Positions 1-8,900 of a DNA stretch of 54,896 bases are shown piece by piece. The notes below the pieces were generated by a model, which did not search any database, was not told where the DNA came from, and was given only the letters and a program-made list of their open reading frames with translations. A program made the translations under genes and the position numbers. Position 1 is the stretch's first letter. The number at the start of each line of letters is the position of its first letter. Source of the stretch: a virus; the IMG/VR virus record IMGVR_UViG_3300045538_000396, positions 1 through 54,896 of that record; one strand, given 5' to 3'.

Positions 1-283
1 GAATTATAACTGGTATCCCAACCGTACTTTAAATACAAAGTTGCACTAGAGTAGGCTTGAGAAGCAAATTGTATATAACCAAACTGGTTAACACTTATAT
101 TGTAAGCCGTGGGCAAAGGTTTACCATAGGTGCTTGTATCATCGTAACTGCCATCGGTAGTGTTCCCCGAATTCGTCCAAGTAAGGTTTGCATCGGTTGT
201 AAATGTATTAGGTCTTACATTAACTTGTGCTTGCCATACAGTTGACCAAGCACCATTAACTCTGGCTTTTACCGCTGTGCAAT
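1..283. repeat. Left copy of the terminal overlap
   Basis: These bases match 54614-54896 with no indels and seven mismatches, all between 127 and 177. The simplest reading is that the contig is circular, or circularly permuted, and was cut inside a tail gene. The mismatches show that the two copies come from different molecules or variants, or that a real second copy exists. Confidence 0.9.
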
Positions 284-362
284 TGGTCCAAACGCCTCCC
301 ACCCTAACTTTAGGCTGAGTGACATTGACCCAATTCCCACCGACACGAACCTTGTAAGCCAT
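1..362 (-). CDS. Putative tail fibre/adhesin protein, 5' part (runs off the left edge)
   Basis: The ATG is at 362-360 and the frame stays open to base 1. The same frame continues from 54613 down to the stop at 54286, giving a 229-residue protein if the ends are joined. Residues 3-44 hold three short repeats of the type KVRVGGxW (near residues 4, 18 and 32), a pattern seen in phage tail-tip proteins. The rest is rich in Ser, Thr, Tyr and Asn, as expected for a beta-structured adhesin. Residues 63-79 cover the stretch that differs between the two terminal copies: Thr63, Asn64, Thr69 and Tyr79 here versus Trp, Asp, Val and Ser in the right copy. The downstream neighbour begins three bases after the gene's start codon on the upstream side. 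Adhesin function is inferred from composition and position. Confidence 0.75.
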   Translation of the reverse strand, partial: MAYKVRVGGNWVNVTQPKVRVGGVWTNCTAVKARVNGAWSTVWQAQVNVRPNTFTTDANLTWTNSGNTTDGSYDDTSTYGKPLPTAYNISVNQFGYIQFASQAYSSATLYLKYGWDTSYN

Positions 363-365
363 TCA

Positions 366-713
366 TTATTCCACTGGAGGTGCTAAAGGTGTTGGTGTAG
401 CCCAAGGAAGAGGCAAAGAAACGACAGGCGGGTTCTTTTGGTCTTCAATTTGTCTATCGAGGGTGGCTTTTATTTCGTCCACATTAATTTTTTCAGCAAC
501 CCAACCCCACACTTGTTGAAAGGTCAAATCTTCATAAGCAGTGAAGGGGTCACCTTCAGCCCAAGTTACAGCACAAGAGCCAAAAGCGGTTGCATGGTAA
601 GTGTCTTCCGAAGCATTCATACGCCAATAAATAGTGAAGACCACATCGGACTTCGATTCAAAAGTTGGATAACAATCCATTCTTTCAACGGTATCAACAT
701 AAACTTTAGACAT
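366..713 (-). CDS. Small conserved phage protein next to tail-fibre genes
   Basis: This 115-residue protein begins MSKVYVDTVERMDCYP and has a mixed alpha/beta core with a short WGWVAEKI helix motif near residue 70. The C-terminal tail is proline-rich (PPVV...PLPW..PTPLAPP). It overlaps the end of the upstream 52-codon gene by eight bases, so the two are probably translationally coupled. Proteins of this general type lie beside tail-fibre genes in marine podoviruses and cyanophages, to my knowledge without assigned function. A role in tail-fibre assembly or host interaction is only suggested by location. Confidence 0.75.
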   Translation of the reverse strand: MSKVYVDTVERMDCYPTFESKSDVVFTIYWRMNASEDTYHATAFGSCAVTWAEGDPFTAYEDLTFQQVWGWVAEKINVDEIKATLDRQIEDQKNPPVVSLPLPWATPTPLAPPVE

Positions 714-864
714 CAGTCACTTCCTTTTTTTGTGCGTCGGCCTGGGCCTGAATTTCTTGTTGAAATTTTTGAACCAACAGGGCCACTTCCAAATAGGGCC
801 TTTGCGTTAGAGCATTGAACACGATGTTCAATTCTGCCTCGGTAAATTCTAGTTTGAACGACAT
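706..864 (-). CDS. Short conserved helical protein (52 aa)
   Basis: The ATG at 864-862 lies five bases downstream of an AGGAGAG ribosome-binding site, and the frame closes at 706, overlapping the start of the next gene. The product (MSFKLEFTEAELNIVFNALT...) is predicted to be two amphipathic helices with a Gln/Ala-rich tail. Many podoviruses have a short protein with the same pattern (tEaELNlVlnaL...pyleV..Lv.KiQ) near tail-fibre genes. Function unknown. Confidence 0.75.
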   Translation of the reverse strand: MSFKLEFTEAELNIVFNALTQRPYLEVALLVQKFQQEIQAQADAQKKEVTDV

Positions 865-884
865 AACTCTCCTTTAGGGTTGAA

Positions 885-3161
885 TTAGTATTGTAGCCAC
901 ACATCGCCATTATTAATAGTCCCACCAGGCTCGCCTGATTGAACAAAAGTTTTAGGGACTCGATGTCCCCCATAATGCGTAAGGTCAGTGGTAGCGTTTA
1001 TATGGCGAAGCATAGTCAAGTCACCTGACATATTAACTTGTAAGACATTTGCAGGTGCAGACCAACCGCCAAGCCTCAGAACATTATCAGGGTCTAGGCC
1101 AAAATTGACAGCGTATTGTGCTGAACGATGGAACGACATTGCGGCTGTTCCTCCGTCACTAGAATAGACTTGCAGTTGCATATTGTTGGTATTAGCAAGG
1201 TATACATTATTACCTTTATTACTTCTAAAATACATAATTCCATCGACTGTATCGCCATTCCTAGCAATTGCATAAGATGTGTAATTGGAGGAATCTAAAA
1301 CTGTTGCTTCCGTTCCTGCTCCATTAGCCCCTTTATTACAATATATGGTTCCTGCATTCCAACGCATTTGCCAACCGTGTGAATTATTGTGGAAACCTGA
1401 AGTTCCCCCATTTTGGGCAATCATTAAAGAGACATTACCATTTGCACTCGTTTCAAACTCTAGTCCGCACCACCCATTTCTACTTCCTAAAACTTTCCAC
1501 GAACCATAGGAAGATGAATTAGGTAAAAAGTGAGCACCATTATTAGGTGAGTAAAGACCCGTAAAGTTACTAAACTGTATCCACTCATTTGAATGTATGC
1601 GGTCTGTAGCCCTAACTGTTCCTGTAACATCTAAGGTATATTGCGGATTCGTATTGGCTATTCCGACCCTACCATTATGACGAATGACCATTCTTGTTCC
1701 AAAAGTATCAACACTATTGGAAGTATCAAAATTGATACCCATTCCATCGCCATAGTCCAACATTTGCAATCTGCCACCCCAAATAGATGGATAACCACCA
1801 TGCCTAAATAAAATTTCGGGTGAACCGCCATAAAATAATCTTAACTGCCCTGTTAGTGTTCCACCTGTAATTGGTAGAGCATAAGATGAATAGTTTGAAG
1901 TAGTCAAAAACTCTACCCAAGATTGCCAAGTGCTGTCGTTTCTTCTTCTTAAAAAAGCCCTATCCGATTCATAAGGAAATGCTAATTGGGTTCTTCTTCC
2001 GTAATTATCACCAATGTTTATAGTTCTGATATTAGGCGAGGAAATAGGTGGAGTTCCCGTAGGAACGGGGTCAAAAGTCTTAAATGATTGCCCCCAATCT
2101 GAATCAATGTTTGAACTTGTTGTGGGATTTGCTACAACTGCATAAGATGAGTAATTACCAGCGTGTAAGACTTGATTACCCGCTTGTGTGATTGCACCTG
2201 TAGAGTTGATTGTTCCCGATACGCTTAATCCTGTAAGCGTTCCAACACTCGTAAGCGATGAAGCGGTAACATTACTTGCTAAGGTTGAACCTGTAATTCC
2301 TGAAGCGGGAACAGAACCTGCAGAACCTGTCGTATTTTGATTAAGCGTTCCAATCGAACCGCCCAAGGTTAAACTACCCGAACCTGTAACTGTCCCTGTT
2401 AGCGTTATACCGCTTACATTACCTGTGCCCGCAACGGAAGTAACTGTTCCACTATTGGCTGTTGCTCCTGCGGTAATACCATCAAGTTTTGTGGCATAAG
2501 TTCCTGTCATATAACCATTAACACCCGAAGACGCAGCAGGCATACTTATTGCGGGCGTAGCACCACCACTTGAAACAACAGGTGATGTTCCCGTAACAGA
2601 AGTGACTGTGCCTGAGCCTTTGTTGTTAAAAGTCGTCCAATCGGTAGAGGATAAATATCCATTAGCCGAAGCCGTTGCAACAGGGATTCCAATGGAGACG
2701 GCAGCCGAACCATTGTAAGAAGTTCCGCTTAAAGGCGATGTGATGGTAAGGGTATTAGCAACAGACCCTGCCGAGCCTGTGGTGTTTTGATTAAGCGTAG
2801 GGAAGGTGCAATTTGTTAAAGTTCCTGAAGCCGGAGTTCCAAGAGCGGGAGTCGTTAGTGTAGGTGAAGTAAGAGTTTTATTCGTTAGTGTTTGTGTGCC
2901 TGTTAAAGTTGCGACAGTAGAATCAATTGTTATTGTTCCGCTAGTGGTAATCGGATTAGCACCCCCAGAAACACTTAAACCCGTTCCTGCAGTAATCGAA
3001 GTTACCGAACCACTACCTGCAGTGGCTGCAGTCCACTCTACTCCGGTACCGGTAGATGAAATAACTTGGCCACTAGTTCCTGTAGAGCCGTTAATTTTAA
3101 TTGGACCAGCGGTAATCTCTAGACCATTTTTAACTCTAAACTCTTTAGGATTAGTAGCCAC
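885..3161 (-). CDS. Tail fibre protein with Gly/Ser/Thr-rich shaft and knob-like region
   Basis: The 758-residue protein has a low-complexity shaft over about residues 20-340, rich in the TGTxTLTNKTL, SGT and GTVTSV motifs common in phage tail fibres. Residues 350-425 resemble a pyocin-knob-type module (DWGQSFKTFDPVPTG... TWQSWVEF). A section near 490-520 (HNGRVGIANTNPQYTLDVTG) is typical of trimeric fibre repeats. The C-terminal 200 residues are aromatic and Gly-rich and probably form the receptor-contacting tip. No S74 auto-cleavage domain is visible here. A near-perfect SD is not obvious, but the ATG follows the neighbour closely. It is one of several fibre genes in this block, so division of labour among them is unknown. 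Confidence 0.88.
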   Translation of the reverse strand: MATNPKEFRVKNGLEITAGPIKINGSTGTSGQVISSTGTGVEWTAATAGSGSVTSITAGTGLSVSGGANPITTSGTITIDSTVATLTGTQTLTNKTLTSPTLTTPALGTPASGTLTNCTFPTLNQNTTGSAGSVANTLTITSPLSGTSYNGSAAVSIGIPVATASANGYLSSTDWTTFNNKGSGTVTSVTGTSPVVSSGGATPAISMPAASSGVNGYMTGTYATKLDGITAGATANSGTVTSVAGTGNVSGITLTGTVTGSGSLTLGGSIGTLNQNTTGSAGSVPASGITGSTLASNVTASSLTSVGTLTGLSVSGTINSTGAITQAGNQVLHAGNYSSYAVVANPTTSSNIDSDWGQSFKTFDPVPTGTPPISSPNIRTINIGDNYGRRTQLAFPYESDRAFLRRRNDSTWQSWVEFLTTSNYSSYALPITGGTLTGQLRLFYGGSPEILFRHGGYPSIWGGRLQMLDYGDGMGINFDTSNSVDTFGTRMVIRHNGRVGIANTNPQYTLDVTGTVRATDRIHSNEWIQFSNFTGLYSPNNGAHFLPNSSSYGSWKVLGSRNGWCGLEFETSANGNVSLMIAQNGGTSGFHNNSHGWQMRWNAGTIYCNKGANGAGTEATVLDSSNYTSYAIARNGDTVDGIMYFRSNKGNNVYLANTNNMQLQVYSSDGGTAAMSFHRSAQYAVNFGLDPDNVLRLGGWSAPANVLQVNMSGDLTMLRHINATTDLTHYGGHRVPKTFVQSGEPGGTINNGDVWLQY

Positions 3162-3190
3162 AGTTCACTCTCCCCATGGATTATTTTTTA

Positions 3191-4876
3191 TTAAGCAGTT
3201 GTTAACGAAAGACTTGTTCTCGTAAATACAACATTGTAAGAGTAACCAGCACCATTTACTCCGATAGCGGTAAGTGTAGTTAAGCCACTATTGGCATTAA
3301 CACTTGCTGCAAAAGTTATAAAAGATTGGCTTTCACCCATTTCAATGTAGTTGAGGTCATAAACGGTAGGCTTACCAGTTACGCTCATCAATAATTTAAC
3401 AACAGCACGTGCCTCAGCACCACCAGAATTTGTTAGTTGATAGACAGCAATTAGATACTCAGCCGCACCACCCGTAAAAGTATCAATCGTAGTGACTGCA
3501 CCGGTACTGTTATTTACAGAAAGTGATTTAGAAACTTTAGTTTCTTCAGCAGTAACTAATTCACCCGTTGATGGTTTGAACTTTAAACGACTATCCGTAG
3601 TTTTAACGGCTTGATTGCCACTGGAAGTACCAACCCAAGTTGGGTAAACATAAGAAGAAGTCGTTGTGTCATTTGTAATAGCAACATTAGTAGCATTAGT
3701 TGCAGTCGTTGCAGTCGTAGCCGTAGAAGCATTACCAGTTAAATCACCGGTAATCGTACCAGCCGTAAAGTTTCCAGATGCATCACGTGCAACAATAGCC
3801 GAAGCAGTGTTCGCAGAAGTTGCAGTTGTTGCAGAATTTGAAACTTTGCCTGCAGTAGAAATAGTATTTAATTTAGTATCGGCAATAGAACCTGCCAACA
3901 TAGTGTTCGTAACTGTAGCCGTGTCCGTGGTATAGATACCATTTGTAACACTAGAAGCATTACCGGCTAATGAAGCCGTAATAGTTCCAGCAGCAAAGTT
4001 ACCCGAACCATCTCTCGCAACAATCGCTGATGCCGTATTTGCAGAATCAGCAGTCGTAGCAGAGTTAGAAACTTTTCCAGAAGTAGAAATAGTTGCCAAC
4101 TTGGTGTCTACAATAGCGGCAGATGCATTAATGTCAGCATCAACGATGGTTCCATCAGCAATCATCGTGCTGGTAACAGTTCCCGTATCACCCGTTGTAA
4201 CAACCGTACCCGTAGTTGCAGGTAAGGTAATGGTGTTAGTACCAGAAGTTGCGGCAGGGCTAAGAGTAATGGTTCCGGAAGTAGAGCCATTCAATAAAAT
4301 ATTTTTTCCTGAAGAAACGGAAACGTGTTCGGAAGAGGTCCAAGCATTTGTTGCACTTACCCAGTTAAAAGTTTTGTCCGTTGTGCCCTTAAGAGTAAGT
4401 CCACCACCATCTGCCGTTGTGTTGGTAGGAGTAGTAGCATCACCTAAGATAATGTTTTTGTCTTCAATAACTAAATTAGTTGAATTCAAATTTGTAGTAG
4501 TACCATTAACCGTAAGATTTCCGCTAATATTTAAATCGGTTAAAGAAACCGTAGAGGGAAGCGTTAAAGTAACTGTACCGGATTGTGCACTGTTGAAAGT
4601 TCCGTTAGCAAGAATTTGTTCTGAGGTACCCGTAACTGAGGTTGTTGCAGGAAGTGATACCCACGTACTATCTCCACGAAGAAAAGTAGAACTAGTTGCA
4701 CTACCACTTGCCAAACGAGCAGTTGATACAGTTCCTGTTGCTAAATTACTTGCGTTAGTTGAATAGGCTTTGGTTGCAACATCCTGTTCACTAGTAGGGT
4801 CAGCAACATTACTGATTGCCGAGTTGTTGGCATCAAACCCGTATTTTCCAAAAAGTTTTTTATTAGTAACAGCCAT
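3191..4876 (-). CDS. Tail fibre protein with two 76-residue internal repeats
   Basis: This 561-residue protein starts MAVTNKKLFGKYGFDANN, an N-terminal pattern seen in marine phage fibres that attach to the tail. The middle is almost entirely Ala/Thr/Ser/Asn/Gly. A repeat of about 76 residues (GKVSNSATT... SANTASAIVARD) occurs twice, near residues 265-345 and 341-420, so the shaft can be lengthened by unit duplication. The C-terminal 110 residues are more complex and predicted beta-rich (VSVTGKPTVYDLNYIEMGES, VNGAGYSYNVVFTRTSL). It is probably a second fibre or fibre base that works with the 758-residue fibre next to it. Confidence 0.85.
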   Translation of the reverse strand: MAVTNKKLFGKYGFDANNSAISNVADPTSEQDVATKAYSTNASNLATGTVSTARLASGSATSSTFLRGDSTWVSLPATTSVTGTSEQILANGTFNSAQSGTVTLTLPSTVSLTDLNISGNLTVNGTTTNLNSTNLVIEDKNIILGDATTPTNTTADGGGLTLKGTTDKTFNWVSATNAWTSSEHVSVSSGKNILLNGSTSGTITLSPAATSGTNTITLPATTGTVVTTGDTGTVTSTMIADGTIVDADINASAAIVDTKLATISTSGKVSNSATTADSANTASAIVARDGSGNFAAGTITASLAGNASSVTNGIYTTDTATVTNTMLAGSIADTKLNTISTAGKVSNSATTATSANTASAIVARDASGNFTAGTITGDLTGNASTATTATTATNATNVAITNDTTTSSYVYPTWVGTSSGNQAVKTTDSRLKFKPSTGELVTAEETKVSKSLSVNNSTGAVTTIDTFTGGAAEYLIAVYQLTNSGGAEARAVVKLLMSVTGKPTVYDLNYIEMGESQSFITFAASVNANSGLTTLTAIGVNGAGYSYNVVFTRTSLSLTTA

Positions 4877-4884
4877 GTCTTCTC

Positions 4885-5634
4885 CTATTCAAAGATGCTA
4901 TACTTTAATATTTTAACATACACCAATCCACTGACTGGCGTGCCATATAACTTATAAGTTGTTACATTGTTTGATACTTGTGCCTCGACTGTAAAATTGC
5001 ATAAAGGTGCGTCTAATTTAACAACTCTTGCATACTCAGTTAAAACGGCCTCAGTATCAGTAGCGGTTGTATAGCATAAAGTTAATATTTCTGATGACTG
5101 GTAGAGTCCACTTTCGTTTTTAACCTGAATTAAATACTTAGTTGTTGGAGACGATGGAGACAGTATGTCAAGTACGCTTTTGCTTGAAAAAGACTGTACC
5201 CCAATGCCAGTATAATGACCAACTGTGGGAATCTTAAATACATCAGATTCTGTAGCCTTTGTAATCCATTTATAACTATCTTGCACACTTAAGTCATAGA
5301 TATAGGTTTTTTTCGTATCTAGGGCGTAAAGAATGAGTCCATCGGGTCTCTGCGGAAAGTAATAAGTCCAATTAGTTCCATCCCAATGAGCAATGAATCC
5401 CTTATAAGAACCCCAATCTCCCGTAGCATTATTGGGGATTAGGTATTTTTTACCCTTATCATCATTAGAATTTGCAAGGGTCGGCTTAATACCTGTAGTA
5501 GCACTCATAACGCTTAGGTTTATAAAAGCATCTAATTGTTTAAGAGCCGAATTCATTGCCTCTAGCCAACCACCCTCACCATAGATTGACTGACCGCCAT
5601 AAAGCCCAGTTGAGGTACCAGTAATTTGACTCAT
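4885..5634 (-). CDS. Tail fibre-associated protein with DUF2793-like domain
   Basis: The ATG at 5634-5632 overlaps the TAA of the upstream gene (TAATG), a better start than the upstream in-frame TTG. The product is 249 residues. Residues 20-115 follow the DUF2793 pattern: an N-terminal helical segment (GEGGWLEAMNSALKQLDAFINL), then a GxxYLIPNNATGDWGSYKGFIAHWDGTNW-type beta segment and a FPQRPDG motif. DUF2793 occurs in phage tail-fibre proteins. The C-terminal half is beta-rich with no family I recognise. Coupled translation with the 91-residue gene suggests joint use in the tail tip. Confidence 0.75.
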   Translation of the reverse strand: MSQITGTSTGLYGGQSIYGEGGWLEAMNSALKQLDAFINLSVMSATTGIKPTLANSNDDKGKKYLIPNNATGDWGSYKGFIAHWDGTNWTYYFPQRPDGLILYALDTKKTYIYDLSVQDSYKWITKATESDVFKIPTVGHYTGIGVQSFSSKSVLDILSPSSPTTKYLIQVKNESGLYQSSEILTLCYTTATDTEAVLTEYARVVKLDAPLCNFTVEAQVSNNVTTYKLYGTPVSGLVYVKILKYSIFE

Positions 5635-5909
5635 TATCCACCCCAATTATTACCGTAGTTACTACCATATCCATAATCGTATGGGGTAGTAGATACGCTA
5701 AAAGTTACTTCTGATGGCGGAATAACATACTCAGCCTTAAACGTTGTTATGCTTTGAGTTATTATACCTTGTTCTGCTCGGTAAGGATTCTTATCGGCAG
5801 ACCTTTCTTTTCGGCCTCTATCTGAAGCCACATTAATCCCACCAGTTTGAATCAATCTGAGGGCTCTATTTATTTCTTCTCTTGATGCTTCGTTAACTGA
5901 ATGTATCAT
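5634..5909 (-). CDS. Small tail-associated protein of unknown function
   Basis: The 91-residue product starts MIHSVNEASREEINRALRLIQ, a short amphipathic helix. A charged middle follows (SDRGRKERSADKNPYRAEQG), and the tail is rich in Tyr, Gly and Asn (YDYGYGSNYGNNWGG). Its start codon overlaps the stop of the 1423-residue hub gene, and its stop overlaps the start of the DUF2793-like gene. A role in joining hub and fibre is possible but not shown. Confidence 0.7.
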   Translation of the reverse strand: MIHSVNEASREEINRALRLIQTGGINVASDRGRKERSADKNPYRAEQGIITQSITTFKAEYVIPPSEVTFSVSTTPYDYGYGSNYGNNWGG

Positions 5910-8900
5910 TAATCTTCCTCTGGCAATCTGTAAGCAATTTCCATAACAACTTTTGACGTTGAACCGTAAACCTCTATATCTAAATTATATCCAGTACGTT
6001 TTCCGGCAGGTAAATTGAGCCTTCTTGGTTTCTTATAAGTTTGTTCCATGACCACTTCACCAGAAATAATATAATCGCCATCAATGTATGCCTTTGCAAC
6101 CACGTTTCCATTACCATAAAAATCAATATAGTCATAGACTTTTGTATCAAACGGATTTCCAATTTGCTGAACTCCGTTCTTAACCATGTTTGAGTCAATA
6201 CGTTTGTATCCCGTTCTAATAGTCATGGGAATAAAATTATCGCCCGCAAATAATTGCCATATACTTAGACCCGGATTATCTTTAAACTTGGAGATATCAT
6301 ATATACCCTGCCTCACTTGGCTCTTAAACTCATTGTAGTTTTCCTGACTACCGTTTCCTTGATTTGCAAATAAAGCATAAACATTATCATTTTCATCGGA
6401 AATAATATCTACTGCGTTAATACCAAGTGTGGTGATTGGCAAACTTTCTACAGCCAAGTCTATACAAATAGCCGTATGACCGCTGAAATCATCAGATGGA
6501 GCATTGCTCCAAAACATAAAGTACTTTCCGTTCCATACAAATGAACGTATGGTATTGTTTATTCCAGTCAATTCTCTTATATCTCTAAATTTTGATATCT
6601 GTTGTTTGTTATTATCATAACCAAAACCAGAAACTAGATTGGCGTAAAAATAACTACCAACCGTTGGTATCCACCAAAATTTAAAATCCTCAGTTTGTTT
6701 AGAGGTTGCAGTAAAGAAACTTGGTTTTACTTTTCCCTCAGATATGCATTTAGCAACCTGACCATTCGTCAACATTAATCCACGTTTAGATAAATAAATA
6801 AGACCAAATGAAGTGGCCTGAACGCTATGCGGTGCAATACAGCCATCCTCAACCTGTGTCTTTGAAAGACTCATTTCTGTTGGCTTACCACCTTCTAGCC
6901 GATATATAGAATCCTCGCAAAGAATCATTAATGAATTAGCATAACTCTTTAGAGCCAAAGGCTTATAGGGTAACGTCACCATAAAAGTATCAGGGAAAGC
7001 ATCTGGTGTTCCCATAGGGGTCCATCGAACAGCATTACCTGAGATACCAAAATACATACCAAAATGTTCAGTTAAGCCCGTCAAGTCCTTGGGTGGAGTA
7101 TTAAACAATACATCAATCTCACCAAATGGACCTACGTCTGTATAGTATGAGGTTGGATTTTCACCCAAATAGGCTGTTGATTTTGAATCAAAATATAGGG
7201 ATTCATGAATAGGTACTTTATCAACCAACTGATAAGTACCAGCCGTACCCGTTCTATAGATATTCCAATATTTATAATATCCATTTCTAGGAACCCATTT
7301 AGCAGTAGACGTTAGAGTTGCTGAGTTATCCCAATAAGGTGTATATCTTTCAATCTCTATGTATCCTGTACTTAGTGGTACGCCACTTGAATCATATTTT
7401 CTTGCCTTAAACAAACCATCAATGACTTGTGTTTCTTTGTCATAAGTTGCTTTTATAAGAATTGTATATATTTTAAGACCAACTTTAGCACCTGTTGATA
7501 TAGTACTACTTGCAGTTAATACGTTACCGCCAGAGCCGGAGGTTGCCTGCACACCGGTAACCATAAATACTGGGTTATAGAAAGTACTGTTTATTAATCT
7601 TTCTGATGGATAATTCATGTTTACAGAGAGAGCATCATCAAGCAAATATCCACTTCCACCAGTTGCAACTGTTACGGAACTTTCAATAATAACTCCGGCA
7701 GCAACGGTAAATGTAACCGTGCCTCCAGTCCCAAGCGAAGTACCGGTTTGATTAAGTGCTTTTGTATAAGTTCCATCTACAAGTGGTTCAACATCAAAAT
7801 CTGTATTTATAGCAAGAGGTCTAATGGCCCTGATTGCAGTTATCGCACCGGAACCAGTAGGTGTGGTTGCGTCAACATCATAATCGTCATCAGAAACATA
7901 CTCATCTTTTTCTAGGATTTGAATTGATGGATAAGACGAGATATCTTTAGGTTCCTTAAATTGATTGCTAAAAGTCCCTGGTCTTTCTAAATTCTTAAAC
8001 CAAGTGTATGGATTTACTCGGTTGTTATTACCAGCAGCGTTTCCTTGGCTAATATTGGTTAAAGCAATTCTTGCTCTAATTTTAATCTTGGCTGGCGAAA
8101 CAGGTGAAAGATTATTGTAGATAACCTGTTCAATCTCACGTTTATTGTTATCCAGATATTTTTTGGAGTTTTCAAAATCGTCCGTAGCAAAAATATACCA
8201 GTCTTTTCCGTCATTAACGGAGTACTCAAAACCCACAAAGGTAGGGCCGTAAGTACCATCCACAAAATCAGTGTACGAGTATGTAAGTTTTATTGTATAT
8301 GCATTAAAGGGATAATCCGGCTCACCAAACTCATCAAAAGTCATGGTGCCTATGTTTGCAATATTTACTATGTTTCCACTTGCATTTGTTTTAGCCTGAC
8401 CATTAAATTCAAGTTTTAAATGTGAATCAAGACTTTCATCATACCAGGATTGCATATTATTAGCATTTGTCTGTGTTACGGTCAATGGCGATTCTAGTGC
8501 TTCAAGAGTTATTGCTACTTGACTCCAGTGACCAGCAGTATCTTTATCGTTGTAAATATAACCAGCAGAAAACTTAGCATTAGTATCATAAGATGCAGAA
8601 TCATCGTCATCGCCTTTAAGATTCTGAGACCAAGTATAGGACTGATTACTGTATTCTCTTAAAAGTAACCAGTGTGAAAAATCAGAAAACCCAGAGGTTG
8701 GTGCACTTGGAATCGCAACATTAATGCTTTGATTAGCAGAAGCAACAATAGATGCTTCGATAGAGGGTTGGGAAAATTCCCCATACTCAGAGACAGCGAT
8801 GACCCTATAGCGATAGGTACGACTCACAAGTGAACCAGGTGTACTTGCAATAGTTAAAGTAGGTGATGGTGGAACATAAACTTCACTTCTGTTAATTGGG

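Noticed and set aside
1-283. Diversity-generating retroelement at the tail adhesin
   Set aside because: The cluster of differences resembles a variable repeat, but no reverse transcriptase gene and no template repeat could be seen, so I report only the variation.
4101-4766. 221-codon rightward ORF
   Set aside because: It is antisense to a Thr/Ala/Ser-rich fibre repeat. The biased codons of the real gene leave the opposite frame open, and no ribosome site precedes it.
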